In this document: positions 1 through 9,371 of the stretch, piece after piece
Position numbering within the stretch: position 1 is the stretch's first letter
Layout of the letters: the number at the start of each line of letters is the position of its first letter
Assembly (NCBI GenBank): GCA_022508895.1
Contig: JAFLUH010000002.1
Location: forward strand, 1 to 64,000
Source of the DNA: Oscillospiraceae bacterium
GTDB taxonomy: Bacteria; Bacillota; Clostridia; Oscillospirales; Ruminococcaceae
Length of the DNA: 64,000 bases
Direction of reading: 5' to 3'
The notes under the pieces: generated by a model
Database searches by the model: none
What the model saw: the letters and a program-made list of their open reading frames with translations, nothing else
What the model was told of the DNA's origin: nothing
Translations under genes and position numbers: made by a program

Positions 1-10
1 GCTTTATAGC

Positions 11-85
11 TGGTTGCGGAGGCAGGATTTGAACCTGCGACCTTCGGGTTATGAGCCCGACGAGCTGCCCCTGCTCCACTCCGCG
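11..85 (-). tRNA. initiator tRNA-fMet (CAT)
   Basis: Read on the minus strand this folds into a full cloverleaf with anticodon CAT and an encoded 3' CCA. It has the hallmarks of a bacterial initiator rather than an elongator tRNA: an unpaired C1/A72 at the end of the acceptor stem (CGCGGAG against CTCCGCA), three consecutive G-C pairs at the base of the anticodon stem (GGG/CCC around CTCATAA), and an A11-T24 pair in the D stem. It charges methionine, is formylated, and starts translation. Only ten bases downstream lie in the window, so the rest of any tRNA cluster cannot be seen. Confidence 0.96.
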
Positions 86-101
86 ATTTTAACACTCAGA
101 T

Positions 102-130
102 AGTATACCACAACCGCGCAAATTTGTCAA
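102..130 (-). promoter_or_regulatory. promoter of the tRNA-fMet gene
   Basis: On the minus strand a perfect -35 TTGACA (125-130) is separated by 17 bp from a -10 TATACT (102-107). The predicted start is about 10 bp before the mature tRNA 5' end. The rest of 131-277 has no recognisable gene. Confidence 0.85.
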
Positions 131-277
131 TGCCTAAAACGTAAATTATTTCAGCTAAATTTTTACAGCGGCCCCAAACCGCACAGCGAAGCCTTTTCCT
201 CTTTCGACAAAATGCGCTTTGGGGTCGAACGGGCGCTGCTCCGCATTATTTGGGGGCTGTTATTTTTTTTATTTTGG

Positions 278-306
278 TTGACTTTTGCGGCTTTTTAGTG
301 TAAAAT
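278..306 (+). promoter_or_regulatory. promoter of the GGDEF/EAL gene
   Basis: TTGACT (278-283), a 17-bp spacer and TAAAAT (301-306) lie in an AT-rich stretch, giving a start near 313 and a leader of about 60 nt before the ATG at 375. Confidence 0.8.
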
Positions 307-374
307 AAATATAAATATACCTATAAAAAATATTTTCTGAGCTGCCGTATAACGGTCAAGCATGGCGAGGGCGT

Positions 375-3300
375 ATGGAAAAAGAAAAAAACACAATTCT
401 GGTAGTTGACGACTCAATGCTCAATCAGGAGTTCCTGTCCACCATATTCGGGGACACCTACAACCTGCTGAAGGCTACCAACGGTACACAGGCGCTGGAA
501 GTAATGAGGGAAAATGCCAAGATCATCGATGTTGTTCTGCTGGACATAGTAATGCCCGGCATGGACGGCTATGAGGTGCTTCAGGTGATGGGCACCGATG
601 AGGATCTGAAATTTCTCCCCGTAATAGTCATAACCGCCGAAAGCGACGTAAAATCCGAGCTGAAGGCATTTCAGCTGGGTGCGGTGGACTTTATCGTCCG
701 CCCCTTCAACAGCCGCCTTGTGCTCCAGAGAGTCAGCAGTGTGCTGCATAAGCGCCAGCTTGAGAATATGCGCACCGAATTTGAGCTGCTGAAAAAGGAC
801 GCCGAGAACGAAAAGATCATCTCCATGATGATGAACAATGCCCCCGGCGGCGTTTCCATGCTGGAAAGGGAAAAGAACGGCACCTACAATTTCCTGTACT
901 GCACCAACGGAATGGCGGAGCTGTTCAAGTATCCGGATTACGTCACCTGCCTGTCGGAGCTGTCCGAAAAGCCCTTCTGTATGCTGGACGAGGGCACCAT
1001 GGAAATGCTGGATACGCAGATACAGGTAGCTCTGGAGAATAACCACCCCGTGGTGGAAAGCACCTTCTGCTGCAAGGCATATAACGGCGAGGACGTCTGG
1101 GTGATGCTCAAGGCTCAGGTCACCAATCTGGGCGACGGCAAGGCGCAGATATACTTCTTCGTCACCGACATAACCAAGGAAAAGAAGTACGAAAACGAGC
1201 TGAAGGCAAACGCATATCAGGACCCCCTCACGGGAATGTACAACCGCAACGCCTTCTACGCCAATGCCGGCAGGCAGATAACGGAGGACAAACACTCGGA
1301 TTACTCCGTGCTGCGCCTCAATGTGGGCGGCTTTAAGCTGATAAACGATATTCTGGGACGTGAGATGGGAGATAAGCTGCTGATGACCATTGCGGACAGT
1401 CTCAGGCGCATAGCACCGAGAAGAGCCATCTACGCCCGCTATCATGCGGATAATTTTGTAATGCTGGTGCCCAGCATAGACCTGGACCCGGAGATGTTCC
1501 ACTGTGAGATAGTGGCTGACATAAACAAAGTAGAATCCATCAAGCATGATATCCAGATATACATAGGCATCTACAAGGCGGAGGACAAGGACGTTTCCGT
1601 GGAGGTGATGTGCGACAGAGCGGGCATCGCCTGCCAGTCCATAAACGGCAGCTACAGCACTCACATCGCATATTACGACGAGAAAATGCGTCAGGCGATG
1701 GTGGAGGAGCAGGAGATACGGGACGAGACCCGCCGTGCCATCGACAACGGCGAGTTCGTGGTGTTCTATCAGCCTGTCTACGGTATCAAGGCAAAGCGCT
1801 TTGTAAGCGCCGAGGCTCTTGTCCGCTGGAACCACCCCACCAAGGGCATGATCTCCCCCGGCAAGTTTATCCCCGTGTTCGAGCGCAACGGCTTTATCGC
1901 AGAGCTGGATATCTATGTGCTGGAGCAGGTGTGCAAGTATCACCAGAAGCGCAGGGAAAACGGGCTTGAGCCTTTCCCCATCTCGGTGAACATCTCCCGC
2001 ATGAGCCTGTATAATCCTCAGCTTTTCGATATAATCGCAGCGCTCACCGAAAGCTACGGCATAGAATCCAAATATTTCAGGATAGAGATAACCGAGACCG
2101 CCTACAACGACAACCCCGCTCAGCTCCTTGAAACGGTAAACAAGCTGAGAGCCAAGGGCTTCCCCGTCCTGATGGACGACTTCGGCAGCGGCTATTCCTC
2201 CCTGAACACACTGAAGGATATACCCATCGACCTGCTGAAGCTGGATATGAAGTTCATGCAGGGCTTCGAGAGCAGCGAAAGGGTAAAGACGATAGTTACC
2301 TCCGTTGCCAGAATGTCCAGATGGCTCAACGTGCCCATGCTTGCCGAGGGCGTTGAGACTAAGGAACAGTACCTGTTCCTCAAGAGCATAGGCTGCTCCT
2401 ACATTCAGGGCTACTACTTCTCCAAGCCCACCCCCGAAAGAGAGTTCACCGAGACCATCGGCAGCTCCGGCGGCAATTCCTCCGATTACAAGCTGAGCGC
2501 CATAAACACCGCCGAAGATATAAACCTGCTGCTGGACAGCAACAGCTTTGTTTCCACGCTGCTGGGCGAAATTTTTGACGGCTACGCCATATATGAGGTG
2601 AACGGCGACAGGCTGGACGTTATCCGCATAAACGACGGATATACCCGTATCACGGGTCTGGATTCGGACGACGTGGCAGCCGAGGATTACAATATTCTTG
2701 ACAAGTTCCATGAGGAAGACAAGAAAAAGGTGCAAAAGGGCTGCGCCGAGTGCTTCGTCAAAAAGGGCGGCGTGAGAGCGGTGCTCCGCATTTACAACAC
2801 CCATGGCGATATGGTTTATATCGACACCCTGTTCAAAAGGCTGGGCGGCACGGACGAGAACCCGATATTCTGCATTGCAGTCACCGACGTTACAAGTCAG
2901 ATGACCGCAGATACCACCTACATAGCCTACTACAACATTGCGCAGGACGACCTGAGGGAGAGAGCCGACGGCAAGTATCCCCACTGCACCGTTCTGGAAT
3001 TTGACCACACCACCAACACCACCATCATCACTCCTACTTTCTCCATGTTCGCCGCCGATGAGCTGATGAATAAGGACGAGATGTTTGAGGAAAAGGAGTA
3101 TATGAAGGCTCCCGCCATTCACCCCGACGACCGCGGCGAGTACAAGGAGTTTCTTCAGAGCGCCTACAAGCAGGATTCGGGCACGGAATGCGTGCTCCGT
3201 TTACAGATGGCGGACAGAAGCTACAAGTGGTGCAGGCTGTTCCTGTACTTCGACAAGGACGAAAAGGGCAAGATACGCAAGTCTATATGCACCATCAACG

Positions 3301-5492
3301 TGGTACACGACGAGATCATGTCGAAGAAAAAGCTGGAGCAGACCATGAATATGCTGGACAAAGCCGTCAGGAACATTCCCGTGGGAGTGGGCATACTGAA
3401 GGTGGAGGACGGCAAGGCGATTCCCGTTTACACCAGCGACCAGATATTCAATATTTTTGCGGCAGACCGCGGCGCAGACAACAAATCGGGTCACGTCAAC
3501 ATTGCGATAGACTTCCCGCGGAACGCACTGTCTGCAGGCTGCCACGGCGACACCACCCGTCTGACCTATAAGGAGGACGGCACTCCCTTCTGGCTCAACA
3601 CAAGATACAACGTTGCCGAGGAGGACGGCGAGCTTATGGTGTACGCCGCTCTTGACGACGTAAGCGAAAAGGTGGAATTTGACCGCCGCCAGACGGTTCA
3701 GGAGCAGATTTACCAGCTGCTGCTGGAGGAGTCCAGAACGATAATATTTGACTACAACACCGAGTCAGACGTGCTGACCTACTACCCTTGGGCTACCCAG
3801 AGCGAGGACGGCACCCGCACTCCCGTGGTGGTGAACGATTTCAAGAAGAACAGCCTGAGCAACTTTGAGGCTATTGAGGCAGAGTACAGAGAGCCTGTGC
3901 GTGAGATGATTGACAATCTTTCCGCAGCCGAAGGCACCGAGGAGCTGCCCATGAGGCTGAACACCTCGGACGGCAGGGAAAAAATATGGTTCCGCTGCCT
4001 GTGCAAGAGCATAAGCGACGAGGACGGCAATGTGTTCCGCATCATCGGCAAGCTGGAGGACGTGGACGACGAGGTCACCCAGATGAATCTGGTGCGTGAA
4101 AAGGCGAAGTACGACGCTCTCTGCGTTGACATCTACAACAAGGCGACCACCGAGGATCTGATACGCAAGGCATTGGAGCGCAACACCAAAGGCTCTCTCT
4201 TGATGCTGGACATAGACGACTTCAAGAGCATTAACGACAGTCTGGGTCACCTGTTCGGGGACGAATTCCTGAAAACCTTTGCCACCAAGCTGAAAAGCGT
4301 GTTCAGAGGCACCGATATCGTAGGACGCTACGGCGGAGACGAGTTTATCGTGTTCCTGAACCACGCCGACCCCGCCCTTGCCAAGAAAAAGGCTGAGACG
4401 GTGCTGCAGCAGATATCCAACATTGAAGTCCCTGAGATAGGCAATGTGAAAAGCAGCATAGGCATCACCATATCCGATTCGGGCAACAGCGATTACATCC
4501 ATCTGATAAAGCAGGCTGACAGCGCACTGTATCAGGCGAAGAACAACGGCAAGAACTGCGTCGTGATGTTTGAGCGGGAGAGCATGGACGAGACCTCCTA
4601 CCGTGTCAGCGACACCGGCTCAGACACTGCAAGACCCATGCTCAGCAGCAATCCCAATTCCTTCTCCTCACTTATAATGAGGGTGTTCAGCGCACTTTAC
4701 AGCAGCGCAGATATGCAGTCGGGCATTGACCGTATGCTGAAGCTGGTGGGCGAGACCTTTGACGTCAGCAGGGTATACATATTTGAAAATTCCGACGACG
4801 ATCTGCACTGCTCCAACACCTTTGAGTGGTGCGCCGAGGGTGCCCAGTCCCAGATGGGTTCACTGCAGAATCTCTCCTACGAGGACGATCTTGACGGCAG
4901 CTACCACGAAAACTGGAACGAGGACGGCATTTTCTACTGCCACGATATAACCTCTCTTGAAGGCTCACAGCGTGAGATACTGGAGCGGCAGGGGGTAAAA
5001 TCCGTGCTGCAGTGCTCCATTCTGGAGGACGGCAAGTTCAGAGGCTTTGTAGGCTTCGACGAGTACAGGAGCAACCGCTTCTGGACTCAGGAGCAGGTGG
5101 ACGCACTGGCGTTTATCGCTAAGGTCCTGTCTACCTTCCTTCTCAAGGAGCGGAACAAGAGGATATCCGAAAAATTCTCCAAATCCATCGAGTCGATACT
5201 GGATTACCACCCCTCATTTGTGTATGTGATAGAGCCCGAGACCCACAAGCTGCTTTACCTGAACAGCATGGCGCAGGAGGCGGTGGGCAGCGACAAGATA
5301 GGCAGCCCCTGCTACGACGTGGTCTGCGGCGACAGCAAGTGCCCCGAGTGCCCTGTCAGGGACTACGAAAAGAACGGCGAGGGGCGCAGCGTCAACATGA
5401 TACTGCCTGCGCTGAAAAAGATCGTGAAGGCACGCACCTACAAGATCGAGTGGAAGGGCAAGCAGGCGCAGCTTATTATATGCGTGGACTGA
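375..5492 (+). CDS. giant REC-PAS-GGDEF-EAL-PAS-GGDEF-GAF cyclic-di-GMP protein
   Basis: Soluble 1705-aa protein predicted to make and break the second messenger cyclic di-GMP. Order seen: a receiver domain (about 7-123, phosphoacceptor D57 in LLDIVMPG); a PAS-like region; a first GGDEF domain (about 275-430); an EAL phosphodiesterase (about 455-690) with EAL, NISR, TET, DDFGSGYSSL, KLDM, EGVE and QGYYF all kept; further PAS-like regions; a second GGDEF (about 1250-1400) with canonical RYGGDEF; a GAF domain; and a C-terminal Cys-rich PAS-like segment. The first GGDEF reads YHADNF at the active loop, so it is probably regulatory. The second should be an active cyclase and the EAL an active hydrolase. 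The usual receiver lysine is R109 (VRPF). No transmembrane segment is evident. It has its own promoter and terminator, so it is monocistronic. Start: ATG 375 follows a modest GCGAGGG site and begins exactly at the receiver domain. Confidence 0.93.
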   Translation: MEKEKNTILVVDDSMLNQEFLSTIFGDTYNLLKATNGTQALEVMRENAKIIDVVLLDIVMPGMDGYEVLQVMGTDEDLKFLPVIVITAESDVKSELKAFQLGAVDFIVRPFNSRLVLQRVSSVLHKRQLENMRTEFELLKKDAENEKIISMMMNNAPGGVSMLEREKNGTYNFLYCTNGMAELFKYPDYVTCLSELSEKPFCMLDEGTMEMLDTQIQVALENNHPVVESTFCCKAYNGEDVWVMLKAQVTNLGDGKAQIYFFVTDITKEKKYENELKANAYQDPLTGMYNRNAFYANAGRQITEDKHSDYSVLRLNVGGFKLINDILGREMGDKLLMTIADSLRRIAPRRAIYARYHADNFVMLVPSIDLDPEMFHCEIVADINKVESIKHDIQIYIGIYKAEDKDVSVEVMCDRAGIACQSINGSYSTHIAYYDEKMRQAMVEEQEIRDETRRAIDNGEFVVFYQPVYGIKAKRFVSAEALVRWNHPTKGMISPGKFIPVFERNGFIAELDIYVLEQVCKYHQKRRENGLEPFPISVNISRMSLYNPQLFDIIAALTESYGIESKYFRIEITETAYNDNPAQLLETVNKLRAKGFPVLMDDFGSGYSSLNTLKDIPIDLLKLDMKFMQGFESSERVKTIVTSVARMSRWLNVPMLAEGVETKEQYLFLKSIGCSYIQGYYFSKPTPEREFTETIGSSGGNSSDYKLSAINTAEDINLLLDSNSFVSTLLGEIFDGYAIYEVNGDRLDVIRINDGYTRITGLDSDDVAAEDYNILDKFHEEDKKKVQKGCAECFVKKGGVRAVLRIYNTHGDMVYIDTLFKRLGGTDENPIFCIAVTDVTSQMTADTTYIAYYNIAQDDLRERADGKYPHCTVLEFDHTTNTTIITPTFSMFAADELMNKDEMFEEKEYMKAPAIHPDDRGEYKEFLQSAYKQDSGTECVLRLQMADRSYKWCRLFLYFDKDEKGKIRKSICTINVVHDEIMSKKKLEQTMNMLDKAVRNIPVGVGILKVEDGKAIPVYTSDQIFNIFAADRGADNKSGHVNIAIDFPRNALSAGCHGDTTRLTYKEDGTPFWLNTRYNVAEEDGELMVYAALDDVSEKVEFDRRQTVQEQIYQLLLEESRTIIFDYNTESDVLTYYPWATQSEDGTRTPVVVNDFKKNSLSNFEAIEAEYREPVREMIDNLSAAEGTEELPMRLNTSDGREKIWFRCLCKSISDEDGNVFRIIGKLEDVDDEVTQMNLVREKAKYDALCVDIYNKATTEDLIRKALERNTKGSLLMLDIDDFKSINDSLGHLFGDEFLKTFATKLKSVFRGTDIVGRYGGDEFIVFLNHADPALAKKKAETVLQQISNIEVPEIGNVKSSIGITISDSGNSDYIHLIKQADSALYQAKNNGKNCVVMFERESMDETSYRVSDTGSDTARPMLSSNPNSFSSLIMRVFSALYSSADMQSGIDRMLKLVGETFDVSRVYIFENSDDDLHCSNTFEWCAEGAQSQMGSLQNLSYEDDLDGSYHENWNEDGIFYCHDITSLEGSQREILERQGVKSVLQCSILEDGKFRGFVGFDEYRSNRFWTQEQVDALAFIAKVLSTFLLKERNKRISEKFSKSIESILDYHPSFVYVIEPETHKLLYLNSMAQEAVGSDKIGSPCYDVVCGDSKCPECPVRDYEKNGEGRSVNMILPALKKIVKARTYKIEWKGKQAQLIICVD

Positions 5493-5516
5493 TGCTTTTT
5501 TGAATATTTTAAAACA

Positions 5517-5550
5517 GCTTAAAGCCGAGTGATCGGCTTTAAGCGGTTTT
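5517..5550 (+). terminator. Rho-independent terminator after the GGDEF/EAL gene
   Basis: A perfect 12-bp stem (GCTTAAAGCCGA / TCGGCTTTAAGC) with a GTGA loop is followed by GGTTTTA. It separates the signalling gene from the glycan operon. No clear promoter is visible in 5551-5599, so the start of the glycan operon transcript is uncertain. Confidence 0.85.
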
Positions 5551-5599
5551 ATGTCAGCGACCTGCCGGTTGTCAGACAAAGGGGAAAGGAAGGCGGCTT

Positions 5600-7069
5600 A
5601 TGGTACTCTATTGTATTCAAGGCTCCGTATGCGTCATAAGGTCTGTCGTGCACAAATTTAAGTATCACCCGCAGGACGAAGCGGTTTTTCTTGTTGACAG
5701 AGAGGTATCCTCACCCTGCTGCCCTCATATTGACAAAATAAAATATTATCAAACGCCCGATCCCCTTGAAACCGTCCGATACGGCGCACGCTCCCGTGAA
5801 GAAACAAAAGCGCATATAAATCATACAATATCCGATTTTTTCAGGAAAATAAGCATAGACCCGCTTCAATTCTCAGATATTTATGTATTATTTGAGGAGT
5901 ACAACCCATTCGTACTATATTTTGAGATGAACTCCGTCAGATATATGTCTGTTGAAGCGGCAGACAACTCCTTTTCCGATCATGCGTCCGGCAGAGCCGT
6001 ATCCCGTTTTATGTATCTGCACCCCGAGGCTTATGCCTACGGCTGCCTGATAAGAGATATGCATTTACAGGACGCTCAAGGCGAAAACTGCACAAAAGCG
6101 TATTTATATTCCGAAAGGTCTGTCTGCGATCCTATAATCGGCAAGACTGACGCTGAAATATTCGGATTTTACGAAGCCCTTGCCGGTCTTGACGAGGAGC
6201 AGAAGCGTCAGCTCACGGCGGGTTATAATGCGGAAAGGTACGATTTTGACACCGTACTGACCTTCGGCTCACCGTTTTATACAAAGCGCTCTTTTGAGAT
6301 ACACAAGCTGGATATGCCCTTCAGGTATATGAGTGAGGACGGGCTTGGCGCGGTATGCTTCTTTTATAAAACTCTTATCGACTATTATTTCAGCGACGCC
6401 GACTATGCGATAAAGCTCCCCGCTGACTTGCCGGAAGGCTTTGTAAAAGCCTTTTCCGCATTTAAGCAATTGCCATCGGAATTTCCGACAGAGGTACTTT
6501 CCCTGATGGACAAGCAGATAGATATTGTATATCCCGACCTTGGCACGGACTGTGATGCTCATAACGCCGGTGCAACGGTTTTTGGGGGACGCATCTTCGA
6601 CTTCTTCAGATACATTCATTTCACTCTTTTAGCCTTTACACTGATAGGCGCCGTGGGTGTTCCCGAAAAAATAACCGTGTCCGGAATTGACATATCGCAG
6701 CTTGACCACTTTAAAAACCGTGCTTACAAGGATTTTAAGGGCGTGATATTTGAGCGTCTCAATCGGCATAACGTATGGGACGCTGATTTTGTGGTTGCAG
6801 ATCCTTCCGAGGAATTTGCGGAGATCATAAAAAACGTGCCAGAGGATTGTCTGATTTTTGTATACGGAGATGACCAAGCGGATACCGCCGCCTTTGCAGG
6901 GCAGGAAATGACCTGCTCTCTTATTGATACGTCAGGAGAGGAGCTTCAGAGCTTCCGCTGGTGGGTCTTATCCAAAAATCAAGGGCTTGTTGACGCTGTA
7001 AGAGAATTTTCCGCTTCCTACACGCTGGAGAATGCCGGGGTGACGGTACAGACGCAGCCGGTTGCGTGA
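5600..7069 (+). CDS. uncharacterised protein, possible GT-B type glycosyltransferase
   Basis: I do not recognise this 489-aa protein with confidence. It is soluble, with a hydrophobic patch near 340-355 (HFTLLAFTLIGAVGV) that looks like a buried strand or helix rather than a membrane anchor. It opens with an alternating strand-like segment (VLYCIQGSVCVIRSV). It also carries elements reminiscent of sialyl- or polysialyltransferase-like GT-B enzymes, namely a strand plus acidic residues (RYMSVEAAD) and a QLPSEFP segment, but no diagnostic motif is certain. It is the first gene of the glycan operon and ends 54 bp before the chosen start of a GT61-like gene. Given the context, a transferase or polymerase acting on a surface glycan is the best guess. 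Start: ATG 5600 with an AAAGGAAGG site upstream. The coding call is firm, the function is not. Confidence 0.6.
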   Translation: MVLYCIQGSVCVIRSVVHKFKYHPQDEAVFLVDREVSSPCCPHIDKIKYYQTPDPLETVRYGARSREETKAHINHTISDFFRKISIDPLQFSDIYVLFEEYNPFVLYFEMNSVRYMSVEAADNSFSDHASGRAVSRFMYLHPEAYAYGCLIRDMHLQDAQGENCTKAYLYSERSVCDPIIGKTDAEIFGFYEALAGLDEEQKRQLTAGYNAERYDFDTVLTFGSPFYTKRSFEIHKLDMPFRYMSEDGLGAVCFFYKTLIDYYFSDADYAIKLPADLPEGFVKAFSAFKQLPSEFPTEVLSLMDKQIDIVYPDLGTDCDAHNAGATVFGGRIFDFFRYIHFTLLAFTLIGAVGVPEKITVSGIDISQLDHFKNRAYKDFKGVIFERLNRHNVWDADFVVADPSEEFAEIIKNVPEDCLIFVYGDDQADTAAFAGQEMTCSLIDTSGEELQSFRWWVLSKNQGLVDAVREFSASYTLENAGVTVQTQPVA

Positions 7070-7123
7070 TTTTATGAGCCTGCAGTGATGGGAAAACTTT
7101 TATTCGGTTGTTGGGAGGAAGCT

Positions 7124-9265
7124 ATGAGCGAAAAAAAGACCTTTGAGGAGTATCTGGACGATCTGAAGCACACCAGAGATTTCGAGCTTTATCTGGACAT
7201 TATGAATGAGCTTAAGGACAGATACCTGATCATTCTGTGCACTAAGGAAGTTTCCGGTCCCAACGTTTCCGAGACAGCGGTGGAGAAAATACGCAGCTTA
7301 GGCTTTTTGAGCTTTCCGGATAATTTCCGCTTTATGTATCTGGGAGCCGCCGACAGGGGCAATGTCCTCTGCGACGGCGTTTCCGAGATAGCAAATCAGC
7401 CTGTCCGTTTAGAGGGAACGGCGGGGAAGGCAGAGCTTTACGCCGCCTCCGAGCATTACAAGGCGGAAATAACCATTGACGGAACCAATTGGTCACTGGA
7501 CGAAAGAGGCTTGAATTTCGCCGTCTACGACCCCAAAAAGTCGGAGATCGTAGACGTTACCTGTTATGACGCCTTTGCAAATAAGCCTACATTTTATCAC
7601 CGCAACTTCTTTTACAGCGATCAGTATATTGCCGACCACATTTATATGCCCGTGAAGTATATGGACAGGGTCACCCGTCCAATGAAAAAAAGCTACTTCT
7701 CAAACCGTAAATTAGGCGTCAGGGAGGTTGAGAACGGCATCATTTTGCCGGGCAAGAAGATCAATGGCAAAACGTACGGCGGTGTTTGCGATGAAAGCTT
7801 CAATTTTATAGCGGGACATCAGATTTTTGACCCGGAGCACGGCGGTGGCAAAAGACATTTTCGGGACAGCTATACCGTGCCGCCGGAGGAGATAGAGTAT
7901 CTGGATGAAACCGTTGTATACGGCGGAGCTATGTATAACCATCCCGGGCATTTAGTATGTGAGTGTTTTGCTGACAGGATATGGTGGTTTATAAAAAATG
8001 CCGACAGCAATTTAAAGGTCGCTGTGACGGTATTGTGGGAGTATACGGTCAAAGTTTGGGGAGACAATATAAGGTCATCGGAATATGCATTCTTTGTCAA
8101 GGATTTTTTAAAAACGTTTGGCATACCTGAAGACCGGATCGTTTTTGTGAAAAATCCTATGAAATTCAAAAAGGTCATCATTCCGGATCAGTCTTATATT
8201 CCGCTGGACTATACGCTTCAATATGAGTTTACGTCTGAATATCTGCAGGTATTTCAGCACATGAGAGACCCGAATATTACTGCAAAATATAAAAAGATAT
8301 ACCTTACAAAGCTCAAATCGCCAAGACAGACTTTTATCAATGAAGAATTTTTTATTGATTTTTATAAAAAAAGGGGCTTTGAAATTATTTGCTTTGAAGA
8401 TTATAACGTAAAGGAACAGGTCGAATTATTGTACAGTGCAGACGAAGTTGTAGCACTGGAGGGCACTCTCGCTCACATGGCTGTCTTTTGTAAGCCAACG
8501 GCAAAGTTTACCATTTTGTCAAAAATGTTCAGCTATCTTTGCCCCATGCAACCACAGATCAATGAAGCTTCGGGAGCAGAAATTTATCATGTCAATATTT
8601 CAGGAAGTTTTTTCAGCGATTTTTCTGAAAAAAAAGCCTGTCAGGATCAAGTAGCTTTGTTCTCACAATCTCTGTCTCTTTTGTGTGTAACGGAGGAATT
8701 CAGAAAATATGTGAAATACTATTTTAATGAAGATCTTGACATCACCCCTGAGGAATCCTTAAAAAGCCATCTCTACGAATATATCGCCCGTGCTCCGGAG
8801 CACTTTTTTACGACCTCATACGGATTCAGTACCATAAAGGAACTGAAAATGTCGGATATATTGCAAAACATAAGCGAGGTGTTTTTCAGAAAGAATATCG
8901 ACACATCTCACATCAAACTTTCCACCTCTGCAGATCTTAAATCTTCCAGAGACCTTATTATTCAGAAGCGAGAAAACGAGTTGAACTTAGAGAAAGTAAA
9001 AGTCCTGACTTCCCGGGCAAATGCCCTGATCGACGAGAATAAGGATCTTAAGCTTTATATAGCCCGTCTCAGAGATGAGATAGACCAGCTCCGCAGCGGC
9101 GGAGACAGCAAAACCGATGCAGAGATTTACCCGCAAAAGCACGAGACGGAGGAAGAGCTTGAGGAGGCTTACCGCAGGATGGACGAGCTGGAAAAGCGGC
9201 TTATACAGGCCGAGGAGGAAAAATCCGCACTGGCAGCCTATTTGACCGAAACGGGCAAAGTATAA
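7124..9265 (+). CDS. GT61-like glycosyltransferase with N-terminal FAM3/ILEI-like domain and C-terminal coiled coil
   Basis: 713-aa cytoplasmic protein. Residues about 1-165 form a domain shared with the two LicD proteins downstream: EYLDDL...DRYLIILCTKE, IRSLGF, then ITIDG...RGLNFAVYD...VDVTCYD. It resembles the FAM3/ILEI fold with its halves exchanged. Residues about 200-520 match the capsular GT61 (DUF563) family, including the VVYGGAMYNHPGH and ALEGTLAHMAVF elements, and should transfer a sugar during surface glycan assembly. About 620-713 is a charged coiled coil (ENKDLKLYIARLRDEIDQL) that could mediate oligomerisation. Start: the ORF extends to GTG 7085, but ATG 7124 sits 6 bp after a strong GGGAGGA site and begins at the homologous MSEKKTFEEYL, so the shorter form is preferred. 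Acceptor and donor are unknown. Confidence 0.8.
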   Translation: MSEKKTFEEYLDDLKHTRDFELYLDIMNELKDRYLIILCTKEVSGPNVSETAVEKIRSLGFLSFPDNFRFMYLGAADRGNVLCDGVSEIANQPVRLEGTAGKAELYAASEHYKAEITIDGTNWSLDERGLNFAVYDPKKSEIVDVTCYDAFANKPTFYHRNFFYSDQYIADHIYMPVKYMDRVTRPMKKSYFSNRKLGVREVENGIILPGKKINGKTYGGVCDESFNFIAGHQIFDPEHGGGKRHFRDSYTVPPEEIEYLDETVVYGGAMYNHPGHLVCECFADRIWWFIKNADSNLKVAVTVLWEYTVKVWGDNIRSSEYAFFVKDFLKTFGIPEDRIVFVKNPMKFKKVIIPDQSYIPLDYTLQYEFTSEYLQVFQHMRDPNITAKYKKIYLTKLKSPRQTFINEEFFIDFYKKRGFEIICFEDYNVKEQVELLYSADEVVALEGTLAHMAVFCKPTAKFTILSKMFSYLCPMQPQINEASGAEIYHVNISGSFFSDFSEKKACQDQVALFSQSLSLLCVTEEFRKYVKYYFNEDLDITPEESLKSHLYEYIARAPEHFFTTSYGFSTIKELKMSDILQNISEVFFRKNIDTSHIKLSTSADLKSSRDLIIQKRENELNLEKVKVLTSRANALIDENKDLKLYIARLRDEIDQLRSGGDSKTDAEIYPQKHETEEELEEAYRRMDELEKRLIQAEEEKSALAAYLTETGKV

Positions 9266-9371
9266 GGCCGGCGTGCCGACACAACAGATTTCGTGAAAAT
9301 ACCGCAGATTTGGTGTAAGAGAAAACCATTATTGAAAAAAAGATCATATCATTGTATTCACAAGGAGCGGC

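Noticed and set aside
414-3122. 902-aa minus-strand ORF opposite the GGDEF/EAL gene
   Set aside because: It lies wholly antisense to a gene with clear domains, has no recognisable motifs, is rich in His/Val/Gly as expected from reading strongly biased codons backward, and lacks a promoter and ribosome binding site.
7085-7123. GTG start for the GT61-like gene
   Set aside because: No ribosome binding site; the extra residues are not shared with the homologous N-terminal domains, and ATG 7124 follows GGGAGGA.
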